Notes: generated by a model from the sequence alone, not told the origin. A stretch of 61,396 nt of DNA from Photorhabdus namnaonensis (GCF_001684335.1 NZ_LOIC01000070.1:105177-166572); one strand, 5' to 3'; shown: positions 39,650 to 50,420, counted from the first letter of the stretch. Translations and numbers: made by a program.

Positions 39650-40894
39650 ATGCAAATACAAAACAATAACTACAGAGGCGTAATACCGCCGTACATTCTT
39701 CAAAATATTTATAATAATGACAATGAAAAGAAGAAAGTATTAATGACATTAAATCACACTCAGAGTTTAATGTTGGACAATGTTATTAGAGAATCTTCCG
39801 ATGATTCCGGCGATGACGATAAAGTTACCAATACAACTATACATCGTTCTATTCACGATGCAGAAAATAAACGCAAGTTGCCAGGAAAATTAGTACGAGA
39901 TGAAGGAGATCCAGATAACGGAGATAAATCAGTTGATAACGCATATAGATATTTAGAAGCAACTTACAATTTCTATAAAGAAGTTTTCAATCGCAACTCA
40001 TTAGATGATAAAGGAATGAAATTGATTGCCACTGTGCATTATGGCGAAGAATATATGAATGCATTCTGGGGCAACGGACAAATGGTATTTGGCGACGGAG
40101 ATGGCAAAACCTTCAATGATTTCACGACATCTATTGATGTGATAGGCCATGAATTATCTCATGGCGTTATTGAGAAAACCGCGGATCTGGTCTATTTCTT
40201 CCAGTCTGGCGCGTTGAATGAATCAATAGCAGATGTTTTTGGCTCATTAGTAAAACAACATTATCTAAAACAAAAAGCTGACGAAGCAGATTGGATTATA
40301 GGTAGTGGATTACTGGGCAAAGATATTAAAGGTGTAGGGATTCGTTCAATGAAAAACCCCGGCAGCGCATATGATGATGAAGCTCTCGGTAAAGATCCAC
40401 AGCCTGGTCATATGGATAATTATAAAGATCTGCCGATTTATAGAGACAATGGTGGAGTTCATATTAATTCAGGTATTCCTAATAAAGCCTTCTATAATCT
40501 GGCGACAAAATTAGGTGGATATGCCTGGGAGAAAGCAGGAAAAATATGGTACAACACATTGTTGGATAAAGATCTTGCACGTGATGCTAACTTCGTAGCT
40601 TTCGCTAAATTAACAATTAAACATGCTCGTGAGTTATTTGATGAGGATGTTGAAAAAGCAGCGATTGATAGCTGGACAGAAGTGGGCGTTAAAGTGAAGG
40701 AGGATAAAGACGATAAAGGCGGTGACAAAGGCGATAAAGGCGGCGACAAAGGCGATAAAGGCGGCGACAAGGACGATAAAGGCGGCGACAAAGGCGATAA
40801 AGGCGGCGACAAGGGCGATAAAGGCGGCGACAAAGGCGATAAAGGCGGCGATAAAGACGATAAAGGCGGCGATAAAGATAAAACTGAAGAGTAA
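39650..40894 (+). CDS. prtS: Protealysin-like M4 metalloprotease (PrtS-type) with C-terminal GDK repeats
   Basis: A thermolysin-family zinc protease of 414 residues. Zinc ligands are His167 and His171 (in GHELSHG) and Glu191 (in GALNESIADVFG), with the catalytic Glu168. The short N-terminal propeptide contains VIPPYIL, like protealysin propeptides, and no signal peptide is seen. Photorhabdus PrtS is a secreted protease of this type that triggers melanisation in insects. The catalytic part ends near EVGVKVKE; then come seven copies of a GGDKxDK heptapeptide and a tail DKTEE. An emfourin-like inhibitor gene follows. GGAG precedes the ATG. Strongly AT-rich except in the repeat. Confidence 0.9.
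   Translation: MQIQNNNYRGVIPPYILQNIYNNDNEKKKVLMTLNHTQSLMLDNVIRESSDDSGDDDKVTNTTIHRSIHDAENKRKLPGKLVRDEGDPDNGDKSVDNAYRYLEATYNFYKEVFNRNSLDDKGMKLIATVHYGEEYMNAFWGNGQMVFGDGDGKTFNDFTTSIDVIGHELSHGVIEKTADLVYFFQSGALNESIADVFGSLVKQHYLKQKADEADWIIGSGLLGKDIKGVGIRSMKNPGSAYDDEALGKDPQPGHMDNYKDLPIYRDNGGVHINSGIPNKAFYNLATKLGGYAWEKAGKIWYNTLLDKDLARDANFVAFAKLTIKHARELFDEDVEKAAIDSWTEVGVKVKEDKDDKGGDKGDKGGDKGDKGGDKDDKGGDKGDKGGDKGDKGGDKGDKGGDKDDKGGDKDKTEE
40718..40876 (+). repeat. 21-bp tandem repeat coding GGDKxDK heptapeptides
   Basis: Seven full 21-base units plus a partial one near the 3' end of the protease gene. Units code GGDKGDK or GGDKDDK. The unit length is a multiple of three, so copy-number change keeps the frame. 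All frames are open on both strands, which makes false reverse ORFs. Confidence 0.92.
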
Positions 40895-40903
40895 TCCATA
40901 AAT

Positions 40904-40938
40904 ATATCGCTGGTTTAACGCCAGCGATATTTTATTAT
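40904..40938 (+). terminator. Intrinsic terminator between the protease and inhibitor genes
   Basis: ATATCGCTGG (40904-40913) pairs with CCAGCGATAT (40921-40930), followed by TTTATTATTT. It may limit read-through into the inhibitor gene. Confidence 0.8.
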
Positions 40939-41053
40939 TTGTAATACCTGACTTGTAAAAAATATATCTAATAGAAGATACCAAAATTGTTAACGAAGAA
41001 TTTCACGCTATACTAAAGAGACCTGAAAAATAACCGTAAAAATTTGGTATATC

Positions 41054-41371
41054 ATGAATAATAAAACTCTCAAACTCACAACTGATAGTAAAATCACAAT
41101 TTCCCTACAAGGAGGATTTGCCGCTACACCTGGCCTTAACCAAGATAAAACAGTGAATTTAGAATCATTGTCTTCACACCAACAACAGTTATTTCTTCAA
41201 GCCATAGAACAAGACTTTTCCGATTCTATGCCATCAGAGCCATATCCTGACCAAGATTATTATCTGCTTAGTATCGTCAATGGAAATGAAGAACACCACT
41301 TCACCCTTCCTGAGTCAGATGCACCAGAAATCATTGCCCAGATATGGGATGCCGACAAAAAGGGTGGTTAA
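41054..41371 (+). CDS. Emfourin-like protease inhibitor
   Basis: A 105-residue acidic protein without signal peptide, starting MNNKTLKLTTDSKITISLQGGFAATPG. Emfourin is the protein inhibitor of protealysin and is coded directly behind it in Serratia. The QGGFAATPG N-terminal part, followed by an acidic region, fits that family, and the location behind a protealysin-like gene supports it strongly. It would keep the protease silent inside the cell. The start ATG follows TTGGTATATC with no strong binding site. It converges on der with 26 bases between. Confidence 0.78.
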   Translation: MNNKTLKLTTDSKITISLQGGFAATPGLNQDKTVNLESLSSHQQQLFLQAIEQDFSDSMPSEPYPDQDYYLLSIVNGNEEHHFTLPESDAPEIIAQIWDADKKGG

Positions 41372-41397
41372 TCACCACCCCCTTTTCCTAATTAGTA

Positions 41398-42879
41398 TTA
41401 ACGCTTTTTCAGATGCGCCATCAGACGTTTACGTTTACGCATTTGATTTGGTGTCAACGTATTACGCTTGTCAGCATAGGGATTTGCCCCTTCTTTAAAC
41501 TGAATCCGAATGGGCGTCCCCATCACCTTTAGGGATCGACGGAAATAGTTCATCAGATAACGCTTATAAGAATCAGGCAAATCGGTTACCTGATTACCGT
41601 GGATCACAACAATTGGTGGATTATAACCACCGGCATGAGCATATTTCATTTTCACCCTGCGACCACGGATCATTGGCGGTTGATGATCTTCTTCGGCCAT
41701 ATGCATGATACGGGTTAGCAGTGAAGTATTGACACGGCGAGTGGCGCAATCATAAGCTTCAAGAATCGAGTCAAACAGATTCCCTACCCCACTACCATGT
41801 AGAGCAGAGATAAAATGTACTCTGGCAAAGTCAACAAAACCGAGACGATAATCCAGCATCTCTTTCACACGCTCTTTATCTTCTTGCGACATGCCATCCC
41901 ACTTATTGACCGCAATGACCAATGAACGCCCGCTATTAAGAATGAAACCCAATAGTGACAAATCTTGATCGGAAATACCTTCACGTGCATCAATCACCAG
42001 TAATACAACGTTAGCGTCTTCAATCGCTTGAAGGGTTTTTATGACTGAAAATTTTTCAACCGTTTCAGTGATCTTACCGCGCTTACGTACTCCTGCGGTA
42101 TCAATAAGGATATATTCACGGCCATTGCGCTCCATTGGAATATAAATACTGTCACGGGTCGTGCCGGGCATGTCGTAAACCACAACCCTTTCTTCACCCA
42201 AGATACGGTTAGTCAACGTAGACTTACCCACATTTGGCTTACCGACAATGGCTAATTTCAATGGCAGAGTTGACGGATCAAAATCCTCCTCCTCTTCTAC
42301 CATCTCAATTTCATTCTGTTCCTGCTCTGCCCAATAAGCTGCGTTGGCTTCTTCCTCAGTCAGCTCAACCTCTTCTTCTTCACCTTTACCTGAGAAAGGT
42401 AACAATACTCGTTCAATAAGTTGGGTGACGCCACGCCCATGAGAAGCAGCGATAGAATAGATATCCCCCAATCCGAGGGAATAAAATTCAGCAATAGCGG
42501 TATCAATATCAACACCGTCGGTCTTATTCGCGACCAAAAAAGTGGCTCTTTCGCGGCTACGTAGATGTTTTGCTATTGCGTGGTCTGCTGGCATAAGTCC
42601 GGCGCGAGCATCTACCATAAACAGAACAATATCGGCCTCTTCAATCGCCATCAAAGATTGAGCTGCCATATGGGTTTCCACACCCTCTTCAGCGCCATCG
42701 ATACCACCAGTATCAATGATGATAAACTCCTGCCCTTCAACCTCAGCTCGACCATATTTACGGTCGCGAGTCAGACCTGGAAAATCCGCTACCAGCGCAT
42801 CTCTTGTACGGGTTAAACGGTTAAATAATGTGGACTTACCCACATTTGGGCGCCCTACCAGAGCGACGACAGGTATCAT
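41398..42879 (-). CDS. der: Ribosome biogenesis GTPase Der (EngA)
   Basis: Der has two GTPase domains and acts in 50S subunit assembly. The 493-residue protein has GRPNVGKST and DFPGLTRDR in the first domain, an acidic linker, GKPNVGKST and [10 protein letters not shown] in the second, and a KH-like C-terminal domain. The ATG at 42879 matches the E. coli start ([13 protein letters not shown]) and has GAGG nine bases upstream; an extension of five residues to 42894 is less likely. It is last of the hisS-yfgM-bamB-der group. Confidence 0.97.
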   Translation of the reverse strand: MIPVVALVGRPNVGKSTLFNRLTRTRDALVADFPGLTRDRKYGRAEVEGQEFIIIDTGGIDGAEEGVETHMAAQSLMAIEEADIVLFMVDARAGLMPADHAIAKHLRSRERATFLVANKTDGVDIDTAIAEFYSLGLGDIYSIAASHGRGVTQLIERVLLPFSGKGEEEEVELTEEEANAAYWAEQEQNEIEMVEEEEDFDPSTLPLKLAIVGKPNVGKSTLTNRILGEERVVVYDMPGTTRDSIYIPMERNGREYILIDTAGVRKRGKITETVEKFSVIKTLQAIEDANVVLLVIDAREGISDQDLSLLGFILNSGRSLVIAVNKWDGMSQEDKERVKEMLDYRLGFVDFARVHFISALHGSGVGNLFDSILEAYDCATRRVNTSLLTRIMHMAEEDHQPPMIRGRRVKMKYAHAGGYNPPIVVIHGNQVTDLPDSYKRYLMNYFRRSLKVMGTPIRIQFKEGANPYADKRNTLTPNQMRKRKRLMAHLKKR

Positions 42880-42941
42880 TTGTTGATGCCTCATGACTTA
42901 ATTTGAAATTAGTACTCCACTGTTCATCTACAACAGAACAC

Positions 42942-42981
42942 TAAAAAGACGAAACGGCTCCTGTTCTCGTCAGGAGCCGTA
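42942..42981 (-). terminator. Intrinsic terminator of bamB
   Basis: On the minus strand ACGGCTCCTG pairs with CAGGAGCCGT, then TTCGTCTTTTT. It separates bamB from der. Confidence 0.88.
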
Positions 42982-43034
42982 GGACTATAACTAACGCTTT
43001 ACTCTATTTCCGGTAAACAGGCAGTAAGCAATAC

Positions 43035-44207
43035 TCAACGAGTAAACAGATAAACCGTACCGTCTTTCGCCTGTACCATTAATTTATCACTGGCTACAAC
43101 CGGACGACTCATTAAACCGGAACTATCAACTTTATGTTGAGCGACAAACTTACCGTCATCCATATTCAGCCAGTGCAGATAACCTTCACTGTCACCGACA
43201 ACCAGATAGCCATTATACATTTCAGGCGCGGTTAAATTACGGTGCTGCAATTTTGTCTGAGTCCACAAAGTGACGCCATCACTTTGACGCAACCCCATAA
43301 CCCGATCGTTTTGGTCAACAATATAGATATTATCACCAGAAACAACCATCTCGTTCACTGAACCCAAATCGCGCTTCCAGAGGATCTGGCCTGAACGCAT
43401 ATCAAGCGCCACCAGATTACCATTATAAGCTATTGCATATATCACGCCCTCAGAAATAACCGGTGTCGTATCAACATCATTAAGACGACCGATTTCTGTA
43501 GAGCTAGTTACCTGAGAAATACGTTGTTGCCAAATCAACTGCCCCTGAGAAATCAAGACGGCGTTGACACGACCATTATCCCCACCGACGATGGCAGCAC
43601 CGTAAGCCACGGCAGGCGCTGATTCACCACGCAATGATAATGATGGCGAATCCAAATTAACAGACCATTGCACTTTACCATCTGACTCGTTTAATGCCTG
43701 CAACATCCCATTGCTAGTATGAATCAATACCAAACTATCACTCACCACAGGACGCGACAACGCTTCACCGGCGACGTCAGATTGCCAGGCAACTTGGCCG
43801 TCTTTGGTATCCAATGCAATAACTTTGGCACGTTCAGTGCCTACATATAAATGATCCCCAGCAACAGTCAGACCACCAGAGAGCAATGCAGGTATACGGG
43901 AAGAGAGGAGACCTGCTTTTTCAGCCAGATTCACCGACCATATCTCTTTACCACTATCAATGTCCAACGCCTTAACGATGCCATGACGATCAGCAACATA
44001 AACAGCGGAACCCTGCCAGGTTGGCGTCAAATGAGAATAATAACGGCCTACACCATCACCTACAGATTTATCCCAAACCTCGTTTGGGTTAAATTGATTT
44101 TCGACCTTTGGCAACGGTGACATCGTTACCGTGTCTTGCTCACTTGAACAACCAGCTAGCAGAACAGAAGCTACCAAACCAACCAAGAGTGTTTTACGCA
44201 GTTGCAT
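43035..44207 (-). CDS. bamB: Outer membrane assembly lipoprotein BamB
   Basis: BamB is a beta-propeller lipoprotein of the BAM complex that inserts outer membrane proteins. The 390-residue protein has the lipobox LLAGC with Cys20 and repeated PQQ-like blades such as YVADRHGIVKALDIDSGKEIWSV. The length is close to E. coli BamB (392). It is 14 bases downstream of yfgM, so they are in one operon with hisS. Confidence 0.97.
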   Translation of the reverse strand: MQLRKTLLVGLVASVLLAGCSSEQDTVTMSPLPKVENQFNPNEVWDKSVGDGVGRYYSHLTPTWQGSAVYVADRHGIVKALDIDSGKEIWSVNLAEKAGLLSSRIPALLSGGLTVAGDHLYVGTERAKVIALDTKDGQVAWQSDVAGEALSRPVVSDSLVLIHTSNGMLQALNESDGKVQWSVNLDSPSLSLRGESAPAVAYGAAIVGGDNGRVNAVLISQGQLIWQQRISQVTSSTEIGRLNDVDTTPVISEGVIYAIAYNGNLVALDMRSGQILWKRDLGSVNEMVVSGDNIYIVDQNDRVMGLRQSDGVTLWTQTKLQHRNLTAPEMYNGYLVVGDSEGYLHWLNMDDGKFVAQHKVDSSGLMSRPVVASDKLMVQAKDGTVYLFTR

Positions 44208-44221
44208 TGAAAGAATTCCCC

Positions 44222-44842
44222 TTAGCTGGATAAGTTATTCAATTTAAGATTTAACATCGATTTGATCGCCTGTGGCGAATCTGAACTCAAACCTTTGGTG
44301 TACGCTGCGCGGGCACCGGCAATATCACCTTTTTTCAACAGTGCATCACCGCGGATATCCTCTGCGACGGCAACCCAACCGGAACCTTTGACCTGTTCCA
44401 ATGTTTTCAATGCAGCATCCGTTTTATCTTCTGCCAATTGAACCCTGGCTAAGCGAATATTCACCAGAGCCTGCAAATCCTCATTTTTTGCCTGACCAGC
44501 AGCCGCAGATAAAAACTGATCCGCTTTAGTTAACTCACTCTTTTCAACAGCAAGTTGTGCCAAATGCATGTGCGTCATCACGCCATAACTGTTATTCGTT
44601 TCACTGGCAAATTTTTCAGCAGCAGCATGACCCTCTTTTGTACTGGCAATTAATCCTCGATCTACCCGTTCAAAAGCTTCTGCGCTTTCCTGCAACTGAT
44701 TTGTCTGATGAGATTGCCAATAACGCCAGCCAATCAGCGCCCCGGCACCCAATACCAGCCCAAAAACCAGGGCCTTACCATTATTGGCAAAAAAGCGACG
44801 GATTGCGTCTACTTGTTCGTTTTCATTGGTATAGACTTCCAC
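44222..44842 (-). CDS. yfgM: Ancillary SecYEG translocon subunit YfgM
   Basis: YfgM is an inner-membrane protein with a periplasmic TPR domain that works with PpiD at the Sec translocon. The 206-residue protein starts MEVYTNENEQVDAIRRFFANNGKA, has one membrane helix (about residues 24-45) and TPR-like helices to the end. It is 11 bases behind hisS. Confidence 0.95.
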   Translation of the reverse strand: MEVYTNENEQVDAIRRFFANNGKALVFGLVLGAGALIGWRYWQSHQTNQLQESAEAFERVDRGLIASTKEGHAAAEKFASETNNSYGVMTHMHLAQLAVEKSELTKADQFLSAAAGQAKNEDLQALVNIRLARVQLAEDKTDAALKTLEQVKGSGWVAVAEDIRGDALLKKGDIAGARAAYTKGLSSDSPQAIKSMLNLKLNNLSS

Positions 44843-44853
44843 AGAGTCTCTCC

Positions 44854-46131
44854 TTAACCTAACAGTTCAGCCAAACGAGCTGCAATTTCACTTTGCAGCG
44901 ACGTTTGTTGTTCACCCGTACGTAAATCTTTAATGGCTACCTGACCAGAACGAACCTCATCCTCACCGAGGATCAGCGCAATTTTAGCGCCTTGTTTATC
45001 CGCACGCCCCAGTTGCTTCTTAAAGTTACCACCACCGTGGTTTGTTATTAGGCGCAAGTGCGGCAACCTATCACGTACCTGTTCAGCCAAAATCAATGCG
45101 GCCTGCTGACTACCTTCACCAAAAGAAGCGAAATAAACATCCGCAACTGACCGCTCCGCAGCAAATGCTGGATTAATTTCTTGCACCAGCAAAACCAGAC
45201 GCTCCAGCCCCATAGCAAAACCCACAGCAGGCGTTGGCCGGCCTCCCAGTTGCTCAACCAGCCCATCGTACCGACCACCGGCACAAACCGTCCCTTGAGC
45301 CCCGAGTGCCGTTGTCACCCATTCAAATACCGTGCGGTTATAGTAATCCAGACCACGAACCAAACGCGGATTAACTCGGTACTTAATACCCGCTCCGTCA
45401 AGAAGTGCACACAGGCTGTCAAAATGTTCCTTTGATTCGGCATCAAGATAATCAAACAGTTCCGGCGCATCATTAAGAAGTTGCTGCACCTCTGGATTTT
45501 TTGAATCCAGAACACGTAATGGATTGCTGTACATACGGCGTTTGCAATCTTCATCCAGCTTATCTTTGTGCCGCTCAAGAAATGCCACCAACGCTTCGCG
45601 GTAATTGGCGCGTGCCGCCAACGAACCAATGGAATTCAGTTCAAGCGTCACATGCTCAAAAATACCGAGCTCACGCCACCAGCGGGCAGTCAATAAAATA
45701 AGTTCGGCATCAATATCAGGCCCTTGAAGACCAAAAACTTCCGCCCCTAACTGGTAGAATTGGCGGTAACGACCTTTTTGCGGTCGTTCATAACGGAACA
45801 TGGGCCCCAAATACCACATGCGCTGTTCCTGATTGTACAGCAGACCATGTTCAATACCGGCACGCACACAACCTGCGGTATTTTCAGGGCGCAGGGTCAC
45901 ACTTTCACCATTGCGATCATCAAAGGTATACATCTCCTTTTCAACCACATCAGTGACTTCCCCAATAGCCCGTCTAAATAACGGGGTCTGCTCTACAATC
46001 GGTGTGCGGATCTCACTATAACCATAACCCGCCAGTACCCGTTTCAAAATAGTTTCGATACGCTGCCAGATAACCGTATCTGTCGGCAAGTAGTCATTCA
46101 TGCCTCGAATAGCTTGGATATTTTTTGCCAC
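44854..46131 (-). CDS. hisS: Histidine-tRNA ligase
   Basis: HisRS charges tRNA-His. The 425-residue class II synthetase has motif 1/2 features ([29 protein letters not shown]), the histidine-binding signature [14 protein letters not shown] and motif 3 [12 protein letters not shown]...GFAMGLERL. The length equals E. coli HisS closely (424). Start [16 protein letters not shown] is canonical. Confidence 0.98.
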   Translation of the reverse strand: MAKNIQAIRGMNDYLPTDTVIWQRIETILKRVLAGYGYSEIRTPIVEQTPLFRRAIGEVTDVVEKEMYTFDDRNGESVTLRPENTAGCVRAGIEHGLLYNQEQRMWYLGPMFRYERPQKGRYRQFYQLGAEVFGLQGPDIDAELILLTARWWRELGIFEHVTLELNSIGSLAARANYREALVAFLERHKDKLDEDCKRRMYSNPLRVLDSKNPEVQQLLNDAPELFDYLDAESKEHFDSLCALLDGAGIKYRVNPRLVRGLDYYNRTVFEWVTTALGAQGTVCAGGRYDGLVEQLGGRPTPAVGFAMGLERLVLLVQEINPAFAAERSVADVYFASFGEGSQQAALILAEQVRDRLPHLRLITNHGGGNFKKQLGRADKQGAKIALILGEDEVRSGQVAIKDLRTGEQQTSLQSEIAARLAELLG

Positions 46132-46202
46132 GTTTTATCTCTAGTTAATGATTCAAAAATGATGTCGATTATAGAAGCGAATACCGACGAGCTTCAATTA
46201 AC

Positions 46203-46241
46203 AAACAAAACAATGCTGGCTCATCATAACGATGAGCCAGT
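46203..46241 (-). terminator. Intrinsic terminator of ispG
   Basis: On the minus strand CTGGCTCATC pairs with GATGAGCCAG around GTTAT, followed by a T-rich tract (TTGTTTTGTTT). Confidence 0.85.
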
Positions 46242-46250
46242 ATCGATACA

Positions 46251-47372
46251 TTATTTGTCCAGTTGACTTATGCCAATGCGCTTATTTTCATCCAGTATTG
46301 ATGCTTTAGCACGGATTTTAGCCTCAAGCTGATCAATCATATCAGTATTATCGAGGCGCTCTTTCTGCCGAACGCCATCTTCATAAAAACCACTTTTCGT
46401 TCTGGCGCCGGTGACGCCTAAAGTAGAAACCTCCGCCTCACCTGGCCCGTTAACCACACAGCCAATAATGGAAACATCCATCGGTGTGAGTAAATCCTCT
46501 AAGCGCTGTTCCAAGGCATTAACTGTGCCAATAACATCAAATTCCTGACGGGAACAGGTTGGACAAGCGATAAAGTTTATACCACGGGAACGAATACGTA
46601 ATGCTTTCAGAATGTCGAAACCCACTTTAACTTCTTCGACAGGATCAGCAGCCAGAGAAATACGTAAAGTATCACCGATACCTTCTGACAGGAGGATACC
46701 TAAGCCAATGGCTGATTTTACAGAGCCTGCACGTGCGCCACCCGCCTCGGTAATACCAAGGTGCAACGGCTGATCAATCTTCTGAGCCAACAACCGATAG
46801 GCACCAACCGCCAGAAAAACATCCGACGCTTTTACGCTGATTTTAAACTGTTCAAAATTAAGTCTGTCAAGAATATCCACATGGCGCATAGCCGACTCCA
46901 CCAGCGCTTCTGGAGTTGGCTCACCATATTTTTCCTGAATGTCCTTTTCCAATGATCCGCCATTTACACCAATGCGGATTGGGATATTTTTATCACGAGC
47001 AGAAGCCACAACCTCACGGATACGCGCTTCATTACCGATATTGCCAGGGTTAATACGCAGACAATCGACCCCATACTCTGCAACTTTAAGCGCAATACGG
47101 TAATCAAAATGGATATCTGCGACCAAAGGAACACTCGCTTGCTGCTTAATCAACTTAAATGCTTCTGCGGCGTCCATTGTTGGTATTGATACGCGAACAA
47201 TATCAACGCCAACACGCTCGAGCGATTTAATTTGTTTAACAGTCGCTTCCACATCTGTAGTACGTGTGTTTGTCATTGACTGCACCGAAATGGGCGCACC
47301 ATCTCCGACTGGCACATTGCCTACATAAATACGCGTAGATTTGCGTCTTTTTATCGGCGATTCATTATGCAT
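46251..47372 (-). CDS. ispG: 4-hydroxy-3-methylbut-2-en-1-yl diphosphate synthase
   Basis: IspG (GcpE) is the seventh enzyme of the MEP isoprenoid pathway and uses a 4Fe-4S cluster. The 373-residue protein has the cluster cysteines in CPTCSRQE and CVVNGPGEA. It shows the TIM-barrel block [14 protein letters not shown]. Its presence confirms that this organism depends on the MEP pathway, so it would itself be a target of a fosmidomycin-like compound. It lies between rodZ and hisS as in E. coli. Confidence 0.97.
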   Translation of the reverse strand: MHNESPIKRRKSTRIYVGNVPVGDGAPISVQSMTNTRTTDVEATVKQIKSLERVGVDIVRVSIPTMDAAEAFKLIKQQASVPLVADIHFDYRIALKVAEYGVDCLRINPGNIGNEARIREVVASARDKNIPIRIGVNGGSLEKDIQEKYGEPTPEALVESAMRHVDILDRLNFEQFKISVKASDVFLAVGAYRLLAQKIDQPLHLGITEAGGARAGSVKSAIGLGILLSEGIGDTLRISLAADPVEEVKVGFDILKALRIRSRGINFIACPTCSRQEFDVIGTVNALEQRLEDLLTPMDVSIIGCVVNGPGEAEVSTLGVTGARTKSGFYEDGVRQKERLDNTDMIDQLEAKIRAKASILDENKRIGISQLDK

Positions 47373-47443
47373 ATAGGTGTATCTCCCATACTTCCATGTG
47401 TTTACTGATAAAACTACAACTATGCCCTACTGCAACAGGCATT

Positions 47444-48469
47444 TTATTGTGCTGTTGGTACTTTAAAACGCGCGATACGGCCTGCTTTAGCAAAGCGGCT
47501 TAAATCGACGACTTGCCCCCGGAACTGTACATCCACTACAGCCGGAGCGCCGATAGTTAAATTATAAGGTAACGAGCCAGAAAGACTCAGGTGGTCACCC
47601 TTATGTTTAGTTCCACTAAACAACGTTTTTCCATTTGCATCCACAACTTGCAACCAACAGGATGCTTTAAAATTCATCACCAATTTATTACTGTCAACCA
47701 CTGCCGTTGAATTATTTTCAGGCACATTAGGTACTTGCATGGCCCCTTGATTAGCTGGCAACGGCGCAGTCTGAGTTTGCGGCCCGTTACCTGCTAGTTG
47801 AGTTTCAGGTGTTTTCACCACTTGGTTTTGAGTTGATGGCACAGATTGAGTCACTTCCTCACTATTATGACTATGAGTATTCGGACTATGAGTATCCGCT
47901 GCCGCTGCATTTTCAGCCGCAGATACTGACGGCTCACTTGTTGCCTGTTCGCTGGCCGGCAACTGTGGCGCCGACTTGTGACTTTCAGTCACCTTAGCTT
48001 TTTTCTGAGCAATCTGAGCCGCCGAATGATCAACCATCGAAATCAATTCTTTCTGTTGAGCCGTGTGGTTTTGCCACCACCATGCTCCCGTCAAACTAAT
48101 TACAACTAAAATAATCAACCACGTAATCCACATCAACCAACTTTCGCGTTTTTTACGTTTTTTACCCAATGAAAAACTCTGCATCGGTGAAACTTTCGCT
48201 GTTTTTGCCGGAGTATGCTTATCCAAAATTGCCAGAATTTCCGTTTCTGGAATTTGCACCAACTTAGCATAAGAGCGAACATAACCACGCAGGAAAGTCG
48301 GTACCATCGTGGCTGGAATATTGTCCTCTTCAATATCACGGATAGTAGAAAGTTTTAAACACAAGCGATCAGCTACAGTCTGCTGGGTTAACCCGTGCTG
48401 TTCACGAGCCTGACGCAGGAGCTGACCTGCGGTTAAATGAGCTTGTTCTGGAGTCGTTTCAGTATTCAT
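47444..48469 (-). CDS. rodZ: Cytoskeleton protein RodZ
   Basis: RodZ links MreB to the cell wall machinery. The 341-residue protein has a cytoplasmic helix-turn-helix domain (LRQAREQHGLTQQTVADRLCLKLSTI), one membrane helix (WLMWITWLIILVVISLTGAW), a Ser/Thr/Pro/Gln-rich linker and a periplasmic beta domain (SCWLQVVDANGKTLFSGTKHKGDHLSL). The ATG at 48469 gives the usual MNTE start; an ATG two codons earlier is possible. It is followed by ispG. Confidence 0.95.
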   Translation of the reverse strand: MNTETTPEQAHLTAGQLLRQAREQHGLTQQTVADRLCLKLSTIRDIEEDNIPATMVPTFLRGYVRSYAKLVQIPETEILAILDKHTPAKTAKVSPMQSFSLGKKRKKRESWLMWITWLIILVVISLTGAWWWQNHTAQQKELISMVDHSAAQIAQKKAKVTESHKSAPQLPASEQATSEPSVSAAENAAAADTHSPNTHSHNSEEVTQSVPSTQNQVVKTPETQLAGNGPQTQTAPLPANQGAMQVPNVPENNSTAVVDSNKLVMNFKASCWLQVVDANGKTLFSGTKHKGDHLSLSGSLPYNLTIGAPAVVDVQFRGQVVDLSRFAKAGRIARFKVPTAQ

Positions 48470-48589
48470 TAGCAAGAAGACGCGGTACTGTTCAGGTTGT
48501 GAAAAACTTCGCGCCGGCTCCTGCTATAATCTTTAAATTACACAATAGCCTGCGCGGCGAAATAGATTTGCTATTTTACTAGCGGCAAA

Positions 48590-49003
48590 TCACTGATAAC
48601 AAACACGCCTGTTAGCATGGCTCTCAGTAAACAGAGTTTTAACTTCTTCATACTGCCCCTGCTCACAGAGAAAAACGCTGTAATGATACAATACCGTATC
48701 ATTTCCTGGCGCATACTGCATCGCCATTTTGTAACGTTGGCGGGCAGCTTCCGGCTGACCAGAATATTGCTCATACAACGCCATACCTAATTGAGCCTGA
48801 TAATGGTCTGGCTTTGCCAGTAAAACCTTATCAAAGTGATATCTGGCGGCGGACAAATTACCTTTAGCCAGATAGGCCATTCCCAGTTGAATCCGGGTTT
48901 CTGCCGCGACTTTTCGCTGTTGATCGCCGTTTGTTGGTTGATTGGAACATCCAGCCAACAACATAGCAACCACCATCATTCCCGATAACGATTTCCTTAT
49001 CAT
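48590..49003 (-). pseudogene. pilW: Truncated type IV pilus biogenesis lipoprotein (PilW/PilF)
   Basis: The product has a lipobox (MLLAGC), then TPR repeats (RIQLGMAYLAKGNLSAARYHFDKVL...PDHYQAQLGMALYEQYSGQPEAARQRYKMA). It stops after 137 residues (from the ATG at 49003), soon after FLCEQGQYEEV, while PilW/PilF proteins usually have about 250 residues. Only 120 bases remain before rodZ, so the C-terminal half is deleted, not frameshifted. The short product may or may not work. Its place between rlmN and rodZ is the usual one. Confidence 0.75.
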
Positions 49004-49108
49004 TCCATCCCCACCGACCAAAGATACGCAATTGTAACTATTATTTTACTTATGCATTTCACTTATGCATTTCAGTGACTGCATGAAGCGACATACCCAC
49101 ATTCCCAT

Positions 49109-50287
49109 TCAGACTGTTCTTATCTGAATAGGTTCACCTGCCTGACGTTTTTTCAATGTACGTTTGGTACGATCAATGACATCACCGGCAAGCTGACCAC
49201 ATGCGGCATCGATATCATCACCGCGAGTCTTGCGGACAATAGTGGTGAAACCATATTCCATCAACACCTTGGCAAAACGATCAATCCGGCTGTTGGAACT
49301 ACGACCATATGGCGCCCCCGGGAACGGGTTCCACGGGATCAAATTGATCTTACTCGGTGTCTCTTTCAAGCATTCAGCTAATTGATGCGCCTGTTCCACG
49401 CTGTCATTAATATGATCCAGCATGACATATTCCACCGTCACACGCCCCTGATTCGCATTGGATTTAGTCAAATAGCGGCGCACACCGGCAAGGAACTGCT
49501 CGATATTATATTTACGGTTGATAGGAACAATGTCATCCCGCACATCATCTGTCGGCGCATGCAAGGAAATCGCCAAAGCAACATCGATCATATCGCCAAG
49601 TTTATCCAGTGCCGGCACCACACCGGAGGTGGATAAGGTCACGCGGCGTTTTGACAGACCAAAACCAAAATCATCCATCATGATTTCCATCGCAGGCACC
49701 ACATTATTCAGGTTAAGCAAAGGCTCTCCCATGCCCATCATCACCACATTGGTGATAGGACGGCGACCACTGGATTTCAGTGAACCAATAATTTTCGCGG
49801 CACGCCAAACCTGACCAATAATTTCAGAAACCCGTAAATTACGGTTAAACCCTTGCTGAGCGGTAGAACAAAATTTACATTCCAGTGCGCAACCTACCTG
49901 AGAAGAGACACACAAGGTCGCTCGATCATCTTCCGGGATATAAACCGTTTCAACTTGCTGATCGCCAACCGTAATTGCCCATTTAATTGTACCATCGGCT
50001 GAACGCTGCTCTTCCGCAACTTCAGGTGCACGAATTTCCGCCACTTGTTGCAATTTTGCTCGCAGAATTTTATTAATATCGGTCATCTGCTCAAAATCGT
50101 CATAACAGTAGTGATACATCCACTTCATCACCTGATCAGCTCGGAAGGGTTTTTCTCCCATATCAATGAAAAACTGACGCATTTGCTTACGATTCAGATC
50201 AAGCAGGTTAATTTTACCGCCTTTCTTTTCTGGAGTTTCAGACACGACAGGTGCAGCAAATTGTGCCGCAGTATTTGGTTGGGACAT
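49109..50287 (-). CDS. rlmN: Dual-specificity 23S rRNA/tRNA adenine-C2 methyltransferase RlmN
   Basis: RlmN methylates A2503 in 23S rRNA and A37 in some tRNAs by a radical SAM reaction. The 392-residue protein has the CX3CX2C motif in [31 protein letters not shown], and the methyl-carrying Cys in AACGQLAGD. An N-terminal tail (about residues 1-20) is variable. It follows ndk. Confidence 0.97.
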   Translation of the reverse strand: MSQPNTAAQFAAPVVSETPEKKGGKINLLDLNRKQMRQFFIDMGEKPFRADQVMKWMYHYCYDDFEQMTDINKILRAKLQQVAEIRAPEVAEEQRSADGTIKWAITVGDQQVETVYIPEDDRATLCVSSQVGCALECKFCSTAQQGFNRNLRVSEIIGQVWRAAKIIGSLKSSGRRPITNVVMMGMGEPLLNLNNVVPAMEIMMDDFGFGLSKRRVTLSTSGVVPALDKLGDMIDVALAISLHAPTDDVRDDIVPINRKYNIEQFLAGVRRYLTKSNANQGRVTVEYVMLDHINDSVEQAHQLAECLKETPSKINLIPWNPFPGAPYGRSSNSRIDRFAKVLMEYGFTTIVRKTRGDDIDAACGQLAGDVIDRTKRTLKKRQAGEPIQIRTV

Positions 50288-50383
50288 TTTTGTATATTGC
50301 CTCGTTGTGACACTTTCGGCTCTGCGTTGATGAATTCAACGCGAAGTTCAATTCGAATATCACTATCAGTTTAGCATAGTGAC

Positions 50384-50420
50384 AAATAACAAACGCCCCG
50401 TCGAATTAACAACGGGGCGC
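50384..50420 (-). terminator. Intrinsic terminator of ndk
   Basis: On the minus strand CGCCCCGT pairs with ACGGGGCG, followed by TTTGTTATTT. Confidence 0.85.

Noticed and set aside
40492-40984. Two reverse frames with Ser/Leu/Pro-rich and Ala/Phe/Val-rich repeats
   Set aside because: They are the antisense of the 21-base repeat in the protease gene, which is open in all frames.
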